Made by a program: the position numbers and the translations under genes. A DNA stretch of 64,000 bases from Argyresthia goedartella (taxonomy: Eukaryota; Arthropoda; Insecta; Lepidoptera; Argyresthiidae), in NCBI GenBank assembly GCA_949825045.1, contig OX463807.1, forward strand, positions 34,368,749 to 34,432,748. The letters run 5' to 3'. The notes beneath the pieces are model-generated. The model made no database searches, was not told where the DNA came from, and saw only the letters and a list, made by a program, of their open reading frames with translations. Positions 23,501 to 33,257 of this stretch are shown here, piece after piece; the stretch's first letter is position 1, and each line of letters opens with the position of its first letter.

Positions 23501-26500
23501 CCAGGGAATTTTTCAATTTAGTTTAGTGTAGTTTTAGTTTATAATATATAATAATTGTATTAAGATATTTAAACAATGCAGAATCCTTATCCCCTTTGGT
23601 ACCCCACTCAATAGGATTGGAAGATGTTTTTTTTTCAGGCCACAGAATTTGGCGCACATAATCCGCCATGTTGCTTTTATTATACCGTCACTTCTCTTGT
23701 CTTTATTATAACGTCACTCACTCTCGGAATAGCCTTTTCACCCTAGAGAGCGCGTCTCCAGGTGGCGGATAGGGGGATGCCGTCCGGATACGGGAGGTAG
23801 GAGGGAAATAAAATACCTCCCGCGGACCAAACAGGCTGGACAGAAAACTTTGATAACAAACTCGGCCCCATAGCTTCTTCGACATATTTGAACAGATAGG
23901 TCTTTGGGCGCATGCTTATTAAGGCCGGAATGTGCATTAGAGATGGCGGAGGAGGAATCCTATTGGATCAACGGCAACGCTCAAGTCTTCCAAGAAGATA
24001 ACGGCCTTGGCGCCAGATGGAAACCGGCCGTAAAACTAAACAGCCAACGTTTAATCCTTGTCCAATATAAAAAAGTACAACAGAGAAAAACAAGAAAGTT
24101 AGGGCGTACGCATCAAGCGACGGTCAAAGTGCTCATCATTACGAAGTGCCTGAAACTTAGGGTCGATGATAGGCAGGAGTGCCAAACTGAGTGACGTCCT
24201 GAAGAGACGTTATATTGATGCATCCTGTATTCAAGAGACCAAGTGGAAGGGGTCAAAATCCAATCATATAGGCAATGATTACAAACTTCTATACTATAGA
24301 ACATCAAACAATAATAGTGTTGGTATCGTACTATCTGAAGAACTATCTGGAAGAATAGTAAACGTTGACAGATTATCAGACCGACTCATGTCAGTCAAAA
24401 TTGCATCAGATAATCAACCTTGTTTAAACCAGACGAGAACGGCTAGGTAACAACAAAGACAGCAAGGTCATCCCCGGAGAACCTTTAACCAACCAACATC
24501 GTCTGCTTTTAACAGTACCCAAGCTCCCAAAACCTCTAAAGCCTAACAAAACCCTGGTCCCAAAAAATATAATCGAGATGTATCGATGAACTGCAAGGAG
24601 AAATCCTCATAAAGGAGCTCAAACTTTTCATAACACACATGGACACATCCAACGTGACAGCCAACGACATGTGGACTCAATTCGAAACACAATACGGAGC
24701 CAGCGCCGAAAAACATCTAAGCAGGACTAAAAACAAGAAAGGCCCGTTTGGGGAAACCCACTGGTGGCAATAAATAGTAAAGGAGACAGTAGCATTAAAA
24801 AGAGAAATGTTTAAACTTTGGCAAGAAACAAAAGAAACGTTTGCGGATTACTATAAACTATTTCAAAAAAGGACCAAAATGGCAAGTCGCTTTGGCAAAA
24901 CCCCAGACCGATAGTAACTTGTACATGCAACAATAATGCTAAATACATTACGACAGTAAAATATATCAAAGACAATGAAAATAAACTACTAACGGAATTC
25001 AAAGATATGGGTAGAAAGTCGAGATGGGTAGAATATTAACGTAATCTTTTAAAAATCTCTTAAATGCAAGGTCCAATCCCTGAAATAAAAATATTACCTG
25101 AAATTCCCGCGGAGGTCTGGAAACGTTTAAGAGATCATGGCACGCTATGGCTATACTAACTGTTCAACAAGTTTATAGAAGCACACAGGATCCCAGACTC
25201 CTGGAGAAATAGCTTCATAGTTCCGTTCTACAAGGGTAAAGAGGATGCCATAGAGCAATAATTATAGAGCTTTTAAATTGATGTCGCACATTTCAAATAT
25301 GGGAAAGAGTTCTAAACAATAGACTTGAACAGATTATCACCCTTACTCCCTTTCAAAGTGGCTTTGTTAAAGACAAGAACATCTCAGACGCTATACAACC
25401 AGTTACAATATTACTGGAAAAGGCTAAAGTAAATCATATCAACTTACATATGTATTCATAGATCTTGAAAAGGCCATTAGTCACATACCGCGCGAATGAA
25501 TATGGGAAGCACTTAGAGAACAACTAGTCCCTGAATGTTGCATAGCTCTGATTCAAGAAATGTACATAAACGTAACTACAAGAGTGGCTAGCCCTGCAGG
25601 TATCAGTGAGCCTTTGGAACTCAACGTCGGAGTGCACCAAGGTTCCACCCTCAGTCCACAACTTTTCTAAGTTACGATGGATCACTTAAGCGAAAAGCCG
25701 CTGCCGTGGAACATCTTATATGCATATTTTGTCGTTATTATCTGATAAAATAACTGAATTGCAAAACAACTTTAACCAATGGATCAAAGCACTTGATAAA
25801 AATGGCCTTAAAATGAGCAGAAAGAAGACAGAACACATGTCATGCATATTCGACGGTTAAGCAGACCCAGAAAACATGGAGATCTTCATCGATAACATTA
25901 GACTACCAACAGTAAAACAGTGCAAAATTTTGGATCGGTGATTAGCTCAGATGGGAGTATCAACCCTGACGTAACGCATAGATCAACTATAGTATGGATA
26001 AAGTAGAGACAGCTCGAAGGCGTCATGTGTGATAAAAAATGCCTTTAAAAGTCAAAGGGCATCTTTACCAATCGGCGATAAGATCCGCAATGATACACGG
26101 AGCAAAGTTTTAGTATACACCTTACTACACATGAACAAAATGCACACTTATAGATATAGAGATAAACTTAAAGAAAGACGAATGAGATGGTAAGGACGCC
26201 TAAGAGATCACATTGTCAAACTGGCTTTGGAGCAACCAACGACAAAGCGGGGACGTGGAAGACACCCTGCTACTTGGTTGAAGACCGTCCAAAAAGACCT
26301 TAGAGACAACGAACTTGACACCGAAATGGCATAAATCGTGCCAAATGGAGAAAAAGGACAAGGAAAGCCGACCCCAAGTAAATGGGAAAAAGCTTAGGAG
26401 AAGAAGAAGAAGTCACTTCTCTTATGACACTTGGAATCACGAAAGTTTGGCAGTTTGTTCAAAATCGTGAGCTAAAGGAACTCACAGAGACATAATAGAT

Positions 26501-27139
26501 GAACCATGAAAATATTACACTCCTTTTTTGGACAACTGTGTAAAATGAGATCAATATCATCTAAAATAAAAATGAGATATTTTGGCATGCAAAAGGAATG
26601 AGATGAGATCTAAACCAATAATTTTGCTACAGGTTTACTACATATCAGTATAAGCATTAATAATAATATTTATGAACCTTTGACCGACAATAGGTACCAC
26701 AAGTTAAGTATTGACGAAATATCCAAAATTTCAGCTGAAGAGGAAAGAGAAAGAGAACTACAAGAAGAAAAAGAAGATGATACAGACGCGTGGTGGGATA
26801 ACGAGACCAATGAAACTTCACCGAAATCTAAATCGGGTAATGCGTTTTCTGAAATATACGCTGTAGAAGAAAAAATAAGTGAAGAAACATTAGAAAGAAG
26901 ACAAATGATTGCTATAATACAGGCTCACGAGAAAACAAGGTGGGTTGGAATAAATATAACTGTGTTTCATATATAAATTTGTGCTAATCTAATAATATTT
27001 GTAGACAAATCACACGGTGGGTGAAGCAAAGTAATCAAAAAAGAGAGCTGTGGGTAAAAGAACTTGCTGGTACACTGAATACTGCAGCTCGAGAGGAAAT
27101 TAAAGAAAGAAGTGCAAAGCTTATTCAGAAATTATGCAG
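17502..27139 (+). CDS. Five-exon 5' part of a probable IQCA1/DRC11-like gene (dynein regulatory complex)
   Basis: Five plus-strand exons join in frame with GT donors and AG acceptors and matching phases: 17502-17585, 17859-18025, 18160-18368, 26633-26939 and 27005-27139. Together they encode about 300 residues without a stop, ending on a donor, so the gene continues downstream and probably beyond the window. The protein begins with a Trp-rich helix ([18 protein letters not shown]), then helical segments ('[20 protein letters not shown]') and an acidic segment. It ends in an IQ-like stretch (IIQAHEKTR joined to QITRWVKQ). This order resembles the N-terminal half of IQ-motif AAA proteins of the IQCA1/DRC11 type, which link dynein regulatory complex parts in motile cilia and sperm tails. 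The AAA part is not present here. Being a real spliced gene is well supported; the family name is an inference. Confidence 0.65.
17859..18025 (+). CDS. Exon 2 of the IQCA1/DRC11-like gene
   Basis: Acceptor GGTTGCAG|ACATC and donor GCCAG|GTACTG enclose 167 bases, entered in phase 0 and left in phase 2. It encodes a mostly helical segment with '[19 protein letters not shown]', open only in this frame over its length. Confidence 0.7.
18160..18368 (+). CDS. Exon 3 of the IQCA1/DRC11-like gene
   Basis: Acceptor TTTGTGCAG|AATTATAG and donor GATTAG|GTAAGA enclose 209 bases. One base completes the split Arg codon of exon 2; one base is left over. It encodes '[19 protein letters not shown]', then a Pro/Glu-rich linker and a Lys/Glu helix. 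The following intron is 8.3 kb and loaded with repeats. Confidence 0.7.
18682..19314. mobile_element. Possible MITE in intron 3 (short inverted ends)
   Basis: The ends are inverted copies of about 19 bases (GGTCTAATACCAACTTTTA at 18682; complement at 19296-19314 with one or two changes), and GC-poor filler lies between them. There is no ORF. An obvious target duplication is not visible, so this could also be two chance pieces of one older repeat. Confidence 0.45.
19315..20368. other. Unassigned intronic spacer
   Basis: AT-rich sequence without domain, paired repeat or RNA gene that I recognise. It lies inside intron 3 of the gene starting at 17502. Confidence 0.45.
20369..20562 (-). pseudogene. 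THAP-type zinc finger exon fragment
   Basis: On the minus strand, between an AG acceptor (complement of 20563-20564) and a GT donor (complement of 20367-20368), a 194-base exon encodes the second half of a THAP domain: [11 protein letters not shown], then [16 protein letters not shown] with the C-x2-H pair of the C2CH finger, and [12 protein letters not shown] matching the terminal AVP-type box. THAP fingers bind DNA and occur in host regulators and in P-element-like transposases. The first half (CxxxC) would be in an upstream exon at higher coordinates, which I did not find. Antisense to the host gene, inside its intron 3. It may be a captured or decayed P-element-like piece, or an unlisted gene. 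Confidence 0.6.
20563..21339. other. Unassigned intronic spacer
   Basis: No feature is recognised. A GC-richer patch with short open frames lies at 20950-21190, including the direct repeat 'TGAGTG' words near 20880-21100, but without domain or splice support. Confidence 0.4.
21340..21930 (-). pseudogene. Non-LTR retrotransposon ORF2 fragment (linker and RT start)
   Basis: On the minus strand the segment reads from the endonuclease-RT linker ([17 protein letters not shown] and [14 protein letters not shown] at about 21560-21740) into the beginning of the reverse transcriptase: '[13 protein letters not shown]' near 21435-21475, followed by '[10 protein letters not shown]' and '[12 protein letters not shown]'-type residues near 21340-21380. 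Frames shift between pieces and both ends of the element are missing. The style is Jockey/CR1-like. Lies in intron 3, antisense to the host gene. Confidence 0.75.
21931..22149. other. Short unassigned spacer
   Basis: Contains a tandem 'CTTGGTTCAA' word at 22008-22020 and nothing else recognisable. It separates the non-LTR fragment from the interspersed repeat starting near 22150. Confidence 0.4.
22150..22575 (+). repeat. Interspersed repeat, plus copy (GGGTTCCGTACC...CTTGGCCGG)
   Basis: Starts GGGTTCCGTACCCAAAGGG, contains 'GAGACCCTATTACTAAGAC', a 'TCTGTCCGTCCATCACC' run and 'AAGGGGGCTCCCATACAA', and ends in GCGCGAGTCTGACTCGCAC followed by TTGGCCGG. A reverse-oriented relative lies at 33258-33800. 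I associate this family with lepidopteran genomes. No ORF; class unknown. The terminal GAGTCTGACTC part is itself palindromic. Confidence 0.75.
22576..22989. other. Unassigned intronic spacer
   Basis: The minus strand has a 70-codon ORF rich in Lys, Gln and Ser (22489-22701) that includes a 'YAEAA' word seen in some retroelement gag proteins, but this is not enough to name it. The rest is T-rich. Confidence 0.35.
22990..23520 (+). pseudogene. Retroelement-type fragment with a Cys/His finger and RPDG block
   Basis: The plus frame beginning near 22990 reads [17 protein letters not shown], a zinc-finger-like CxC...H...C motif, then '[20 protein letters not shown]', '[19 protein letters not shown]' and '[15 protein letters not shown]'. 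This block is a recurring C-terminal part of reverse-transcriptase-related proteins in animals. The RPDG...DATC spacing recalls a restriction-like nuclease core (inference). The reading frame then loses similarity around 23330. There is no reverse transcriptase nearby on this strand, so it is a fragment, inside intron 3 of the host gene. Confidence 0.6.
23521..24129. other. Unassigned intronic spacer
   Basis: 23520-23575 is AT-rich and may be the 3' tail of the preceding fragment. Short ORFs occur on both strands at 23743-24194 without recognisable domains. The plus-strand sequence before 24130 could be the 5' UTR of the RTE-like relic. Confidence 0.4.
24130..26410 (+). pseudogene. Decayed RTE-like non-LTR retrotransposon
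   Basis: Pieces in changing plus frames follow RTE order. The apurinic-type endonuclease has [11 protein letters not shown] near 24225, then [16 protein letters not shown] and [10 protein letters not shown] to about 24410. RT pieces are near 25080-25660, with '[18 protein letters not shown]', '[14 protein letters not shown]' and '[12 protein letters not shown]'-type segments ending '[14 protein letters not shown]'. The C-terminal part is at about 25930-26330, with '[13 protein letters not shown]', '[16 protein letters not shown]' and 'GRGRHPATW'. Stops and frameshifts are many. It ends in an A/G-rich AAGAAGAAGAAG tail near 26400. It sits in intron 3 in host-gene orientation. Confidence 0.8.
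26633..26939 (+). CDS. Exon 4 of the IQCA1/DRC11-like gene
   Basis: Acceptor GCTACAG|GTTTAC gives two bases that complete the Gly codon begun in exon 3; the donor ACAAG|GTGGGT leaves phase 2. The 307-base exon encodes a Glu-rich coiled segment ('[16 protein letters not shown]'), then '[10 protein letters not shown]' and the IIQAHEKTR start of the IQ-like stretch. An alternative acceptor at 26692 would break the frame. Confidence 0.65.
27005..27139 (+). CDS. Exon 5 of the IQCA1/DRC11-like gene
   Basis: Acceptor TATTTGTAG|ACAAATC completes the split Arg codon; the donor TGCAG|GTATTC leaves phase 2. The 135 bases encode '[17 protein letters not shown]', then a helical '[16 protein letters not shown]'. 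The next exon was not found before the repeat cluster begins at 27220. Confidence 0.65.
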
Positions 27140-27219
27140 GTATTCATTTTATCTAGCTTGATCAAAAGTAATTGCATATTTATAAAGTTACATACGACCG
27201 TTATACTTACTAAGTAACT

Positions 27220-28026
27220 AAAACCACACCGCCACGGCGGTGGCATAGGCTTCTACATCAGGAAAGGCATAAGAGCTAAGTCTCAATCTCATCAACCTTC
27301 TGAAGACGGAGTTGAACAGTTCTTGTTTAATATTTATGCTTCGGAACGCACCTTTTTTTGTTGCGCGATCGGACCGCGAGTGATGTCACCTTGCATAGAA
27401 ACGAGATGCGAGTTAGAGGTTACTTTTGCACAGGGAAAAAATGTCGGCGTCAGGTATTCGGGCCTTGGCGGAATGTTAATTATAATAATATCGTAACAAT
27501 CGTCGGGAAATAAGTAGATTTCACGCCATCGGAGTGAGTGCTTCGTGCTGTGAAAGGTTGAAGTGGTTCGGTCCCCAATTCGTCGCGTTCGGATAGCGAC
27601 CCATGTGGTCGGATACGTGGCATCACGACGGCACCGGCGGCGGACTACGACAGCAGTAAGATTCGACTCCCATCACACCCCACCCTCGTGTTCCTCATCC
27701 CGTACTCCTGCCTCGAATTGAGCTTTCGAATTCCGGTCCACGGCGTCAAAGGTCAGTACTACTTGTGACATTCCAATGAAAAACAACCCTACCAAGATTC
27801 CACGCCCTTTCGGTTGAGGCGTGGAATTTAACAGTTCTGGTTGTCAGTAAATGTTTGTTTTTTTGTATAAACTCGATAAATTTTATAATCGGCACTGCTT
27901 ATCGCCCGCAGTGGATGAATGTTGACGTTTACTCAGTCTATAGCTGCTTTTTCACTGTTTGACAGAATTATTTTATTGAGAGACTTTAACATTGACATGA
28001 CAGACCCTGATGACAATGTTACTTCG
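27220..28026 (+). pseudogene. Jockey-like endonuclease fragment, left part
   Basis: Two plus-strand blocks match the endonuclease of Jockey-type non-LTR elements: HRHGGGIGFYIRKGIRA at about 27225-27290, and GTAYRPQWMNVDV followed by RIILLRDFNIDMTDPDD near 27890-28015. A ~500-base unrelated GC-richer segment separates them (27350-27860). The frame stops exactly at the DNA transposon end at 28027 and resumes beyond it at 34006, showing the transposon entered this fragment. Confidence 0.75.
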
Positions 28027-28156
28027 TAGGCCGGTCAATATCTACATTAAAAAAAATAAAAATTGCAAACGCGCATGTAACTACGATTTTTTTATATGTT
28101 GTTAGGTCCCTTGAGAGTAGTTTATACCCAAGTTTGCAACCCTGAAAACCTTGTGC
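28027..28156 (+). repeat. Left terminal inverted repeat of the Academ-like element
   Basis: Matches the complement of 33880-34002 with scattered changes and an A-rich stretch of a few bases near 28050-28062. Shared blocks include TTGCAAACGCGCATGTAACT, GTTAGGTCCCTTGAGAGTAG and AAGTTTGCAACCCTGAAAAC. Confidence 0.9.
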
Positions 28157-28586
28157 TGCCCCCACGGTGCTCGAAAAACTGCGAAATTTTGGCAAATATT
28201 TCAGTTTATTAAAAAATCTACCTTAACGAAGAGTTTTTCAAGTACGTTTGGTAGTACTTTAGTAAAGATAACAGAATTTGCTACAATTTTAGCGAAACCT
28301 GAGCACACTATATCTTTTGGTTGCGAAGATACAGCAAGTCAAAGATGGGCAATTCTCCGGCAGTGCTAGGAAAACTGTGAAATTACAGAATTTCCGATGT
28401 AACAGCTCTTGTTTCAGTTGCTTTTTTTTTTGTTTCAGCATCACCAGACGACAACGCTTGTACTAGCTGATGTAGGCGGGGCTGTTTCTGTTATTACTCT
28501 GCAGTTCTTCTCTTAAAATTCTTAAGTTCGGACAATTGTGAAAAAAGTAAACAATATAGTGTGATCGCAAATAAACTTCATACAGG

Positions 28587-29087
28587 ATGTCGGATTCACC
28601 GGGCGATTGTTTTATATGTCATTCAAGCCTACTGGAAGGCAAAGTGGTGATTGTTAAACAAAAGGGAATCCTCACACTCATTGAAGCAAGTGAAAAACGT
28701 TGTCTTCGAGAAAACAAAAAATTTCTTTTGACGAGGAATGAAGTCTCCGTACATGATGCATGCAGAAAAAAGTATACAGCTGAAAAGAATATTGCTGCGT
28801 CTGTTCGTCGAGGAGGGGATCCAGTTCCACCCGAGCGGCCGTCACCTCGGTCATCGTTACGTCAAGAACAAGTCACAAATCTGAAAAAGATATGTTTTTT
28901 GTGTGGAGAAGAGATCACAGAAGAATTTCTAAAGCTCCAAGTGAAACTACCAGCAGCTCGTAAGAACCCAGTGCACAAAGTTGAAAAACCGTCGATGAAA
29001 GCGACAGTTATTGATATAGCTGCACGTCGAGGCGATGAGTGGGGCCAGCAGATTATAATCGCCTTATTCGTGAAGGGACTGACTTAG
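28587..29087 (+). pseudogene. Academ-like protein, N-terminal zinc-binding region
   Basis: The ORF begins at an ATG 430 bases inside the inverted repeat. It holds one zinc-binding module (CFIC at residues 8-11, HDAC near 57-60, followed by RKKYT) and the first half of a second (CFLC near 105). Its partner YHHRC lies in the next frame at about 29100. The ORF runs on to a stop at 29087, but similarity stays in frame only to the DEW at about 29040; after that the neighbouring frame takes over. The domain pattern, two C-x2-C...H-x2-C modules, is seen directly. DNA or protein binding is inferred. Confidence 0.75.
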
Positions 29088-30835
29088 TAGCTGCTGATGC
29101 TAGGTACCATCACCGATGCCACCAAAAGTTGTACTCATTACCGAGATCATTAGACAAAAGGCCATCAATGCACTCAGATGTATGTAATCTACCACAAGCT
29201 ATGGAGGCTATTTATTCATACTTGCGAGAAAACAGAGAAGAGTGTCAATTCTCGCTACAAGAGCTAATGGATCAGATTACTGGTGAGTATGTTCCAGACG
29301 TAAGAACGGTCAAAGCTCACCTCATCAAACATTTCGGCGACAAAATTGTAATAACAGAAAGTGGCCAAGGAAAAATAACATTGGTGTGCTTTAGAGATGT
29401 CGGACAAACGATTCTGTACAAAAACTGGTACGAAGAAAAAAAAAACAACTTGAGGGAGGAGAGGTTGCGTGTTGTGGAAGCTGCGGCATTAATCTGTTTA
29501 GAAGATATTCGCGCAGGAACTTTTGACACCTTTCAGTATCCTCCACCTGACTCTTTCTTGCAAGATATTGAATCACCAATTCCTGAAACAGTACAAAAAT
29601 TTTTCGAAACCATAATATTAAAACACAAACGCTCCAATCTTGGAGGATGGAAAAACAAAAGTCTGACATTGTGTCATGCACTTATGTCGGCCGTCAGGCC
29701 AAAATCTTTCATATCGTCAATTAAGACAAGCGTTGGGGCATATCTTTACCGAAAATTTGGTTCGAAACACCTGGTTAACCTCTGTGCGGCTCTGGGTTTT
29801 TCATGCAGCTACAGTGAGGCAATGCTTCTAGAAAGTTCAGCAATTGCGCGGGACGAAGCTTCGCCAAATATTGAAAGAGGAGCATTTATCCAGATTGTCT
29901 ATGACAATGCAGATGTCAATATTAACACTTTGGACGGAGAAAACACGTTCCATGAAATGGGGGGAATCGTGTGCATCACGCCTTGCTCTGCTCTACTGCC
30001 GGATCAAACAATCCCTCGTCTGAAGACTTACATGCCCGCTGACACGGTCAGTTCTTTTGGAACTATTCCACTTAAACCCTGCACAGTGCGCAAAAATGCA
30101 GGCTTGTCTGCAGTACCAATCACTGATTTACAAGGTGCTGCCCAGCTGGCCAGTGACGTTCTTCCTTCAGCACCAGATATCTTGTGGTTGTATGGAAAAT
30201 GGTCTAACACCCCTGATGTGCCAGGTTGGAACGGTTTTATGGAGCAGCAGACATCTGAGAAAGATTTCCAAACCACAAAAGTTATGTATCTACCATTTAT
30301 TCGAGCTCCACCGACAGATTACGACACTATATTTACGGCACTTGTAGAAGCAAGCAAGAGAACAGCTGCTCTTTCTCAACACACATGCTTCGTCACATTT
30401 GATCAACCCCTCTACTGGAAAGCTCGAGATATTGTTGCTAGTGGCCAGTACCCTGAATTGCAGAATGTAGTGGTGAGGCTCGGTGGATTCCACCTTCTTA
30501 TGTCCTTCCTTGGTTGTATTGGTGAAGTCATGGCTGGCAGTGGTTTGAAAGAACTCTTCACAACAATTTACGCCGAAAATAGTGTTGACAAAATGCTCCA
30601 TGGCCATGCTTATTCGAGGACCGTAAGGTCGCACATACTGACTAATCTCGTCCTAGCTGAAATGGTAATGAGTGAGATGAACTTGACCAATGATGAACGT
30701 GCTGAATTGGAAAGACTGATTAATGGTAAAGAGAGCATTCTTGCTAGCGAAAATGAGGTCTTTCAACTCGTGAGTGTAAAGTTCAGAACTGCATTGGAAA
30801 AAATTGAACACAATGGGCCCACATCAAAGCTTTGA
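29039..30835 (+). pseudogene. Academ-like protein, putative DDE transposase core
   Basis: This frame of 598 codons starts at a one-base shift from the preceding ORF and ends at TGA (30833-30835), where similarity continues in the same frame. Candidate catalytic acids are D289 in VYDNADVN, D455 in FVTFDQPLY and E505 in GSGLKELF (or E513 in YAENSV). The surroundings look conserved ('ENTFHEMGGI', 'GGFHLLMSFLG'). The family is identified by the fused downstream nuclease. Catalytic assignment is an inference from conserved-looking acidic residues in order, not demonstrated. The segment 29600-29830 looks helical and may be a linker. Confidence 0.7.
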
Positions 30836-30850
30836 TGCCAATATTATCGA

Positions 30851-31942
30851 ATGACTGCTCTCATGAAGCTATTTATCCAAGCGGAGCGAATGGGAGACTG
30901 GAAGCTGCACCTTGAATGTGTTAGCAAAATGCTCCCATTCTTTCATTCCGCGGGACATTTCTTTTACGCAAAAAGTGCCCGGCTCTACCTTCAAGACATG
31001 CTTGATCTGGAAAAGCACATGAAATCAAACGAGTATCTCATGTTCACAGGGGGAAACTTCACAATACGTCGCTCCGATAAATTTTGGTCTGGTTTATGGA
31101 CAGATCTGACTATAGAACAGGTACTAATGAGGTCCATGAAAAGCCAGGGTGGGCTAACACATGGTCGGGGAATATCAAGCAGTGTGCTGGCCCGCTGGTC
31201 AATAGGTATGGTCTCCATGCTTAACATTTGCGAGGAGGTGGAACGTTTCACTGGAACTGCGACTCTTACATCGGAACAGCACGTTGATATGAGGGCAGCC
31301 CGAATTGTAAGAGACACTGCAGACACCGAAAAATTGAAGATCTGGTTCAACACACACCCTCCATTCCCAATCACAGACCGCCTGGTTTCCATCTACAGTG
31401 GAATCGTCGGAGGCCCTGATATCAACTGCCACTTGGCACAAGAACTGGGAGCGGAAGGTTTGAAACAAATTGTTGGTAATACCTTTGGTAAAGTGACTTT
31501 TAAACGAAAGGACAAAGTAAAGACCTTGGCATCAGTCACCACCTCAGTGAAAGTGTTTAACAAGAGAGTTGTTATTGATCCCCTTACCATATTCCAAAGA
31601 GTTTGCGTCACAAAACAATCAGATGAACAACTGAAGCAGCATTTTGCGTATGAGCTAGCACCATATCCCTTATCGTTATTCACTGAAGAAGGAATGCGCA
31701 AGGGTACGAAATCTTCCTTCTATTCAACGTTTACACCACTTACTGAGAACATCGTCCCAGGAAATAGAGCATTCACAGTAGTCGATGGTGGTTACCTCCT
31801 GCACAAGGTAATCTGGCATCGAAATGATTCAGTCAGAGCTATTATAGCGGGATACGTGAGCTATGTTTTCAACCACTTTGGTAAAAACACAGCTGTGGTT
31901 TTTGATGGATACCCAGAAAAATGCAGCTATGAGGAGCACTAA
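30851..31942 (+). pseudogene. Academ-like protein, middle region and start of XPG-like nuclease
   Basis: In the same frame as the preceding ORF, separated only by the TGA. It contains blocks such as 'LHLECVSKMLPFFHSAGHFF', 'SDKFWSGLWTDLTIEQVLM', 'KSQGGLTHGRGIS' and 'DINCHLAQELG'. Near the end it begins an XPG/FEN-like nuclease: VVDGGYLLHK (Asp codon at 31784) and VVFDGYPE (Asp codon at 31904), the first two expected metal-binding acids. The frame then runs into a stop at 31942; the rest of the nuclease continues one frame over. Confidence 0.7.
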
Positions 31943-33065
31943 ATCAGCTGAACGCCTGCGACGTTCTGCTTCTCTCTCCTGCAGCGACATTTTGTTTGAT
32001 GAATCAACACCCATTAAAGTTCCCCAAGCAAAACTGCTTTCAAATGAATCTAACAAACGCCGACTGATCACCATGATGCGTACTGAATTTGAGAGACTGG
32101 GTATCGAGATTCATCAATCTGAAGAAGACGCCGATGCCGATATAGTGAGGACCGCCCTTTCCAAGAGCTCAGATTTCGATCAAGTATTTATCATTGGGGA
32201 GGACGTGGACCTACTTGTCCTTCTTAACGGCTTAAACTCTGGAGAGACGAATGTGTACTTTTTAAAAGGCAGTAGAGGTGGATCAGACTGCATCCAATAT
32301 CCAGCAAATTCGTTTACTTGTGGAGAAATGCAGATTCCACGCGGGGTGGTTTTATTTCTGCATGCCATCAGCGGGTGTGACACAACCTCTGCCCTTTTCT
32401 GGCAAGGCAAGATGAAGTGGTGCAACATCCTAAAAAAAACCCCCGACTGGATAGATCTCGCCAACATTTTCCTTGACCCAAACGCCAACAAGGAAGACGT
32501 AGGAAATGCTGGCGAGAAGATCTTGATGAACCTCTACGGAGGAGATGTGGGGACACTGAATACTTTGCGTTACTCAGCATTTGTCAAATCGGCAGTTACG
32601 ATCAAGGTGAACCTTGCTCGCCTCCCCCCAACTACAGATGCTGCAAAATATCATTCGTGGAGGACTTACCACCAACCACAAAAATGGTTAGGGGTTGAAA
32701 AGAACCCGTGTGACTGGGGATGGGAGACCAGCGAACAAGGTCTAATGCCTGTCACAATGTGCGCAGAGCCCGCTCCTCAGACCCTGCTTAAAATGATGGC
32801 TTGCAAATGCAAGAAAGTTTGCTTAGCTTCGTGCACTTGCAGAAAGGCCGGGCTCAAGTGCTCTATCTTATGTTCCTTTTGCCACTGTCGAAATTGCAAC
32901 AACGCCATCCCTATCGTTCTGGATGAGGAGGACGAGGATGAGGACAATCCAACACCATATGCCGACCCACCTTCACCTCCAGAAAACACTATCCCTCCAC
33001 CCCCACTCCCCCCCACTGATCTTGACTGGTTGAGACCTGGTCCTTCCAAAAGGGCAAAAGTCTAA
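31863..33065 (+). pseudogene. Academ-like protein, XPG/FEN-like nuclease end and cysteine-rich domain
   Basis: The frame takes over after an A-rich run near 31915-31922. Nuclease acids continue in order: EEDADADIVRTAL (about 32121), GEDVDLLVLL (about 32198) and SGCDTTSALF (about 32370). XPG/FEN proteins cleave DNA at such metal sites. A C-terminal block (about 32790-32915) has 14 Cys in 35 residues, with CKCKKVCLASCTCRKAG and CSILCSFCHCRNC. This resembles a CXC/tesmin-type DNA-binding or metallothionein-like module. The final stretch is acidic, then Pro-rich, and ends in basic residues. Stop at 33063-33065. The frame opening before about 31915 is a shadow of the preceding ORF. Confidence 0.7.
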
Positions 33066-33257
33066 GTCTCTAAATTTGTATAAATTTGTAATTTTAAATC
33101 GTTATACTGTTTTTTTGTGCTTTCTTTTTATGTTTACTTTATCTTAAATGTCAAATTTGTACTCTTTGTTCTTTATAATACATCCTACAAACATAATGTA
33201 ATTGAGCACAATGTAATTATTATTTAGCAAAAACCTAATCAGTCATACTATAATATT
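33066..33257. other. Academ-like element 3' UTR
   Basis: AT-rich and non-coding, with possible polyadenylation hexamers (e.g. near 33175). It ends where the interspersed repeat begins. Confidence 0.5.
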
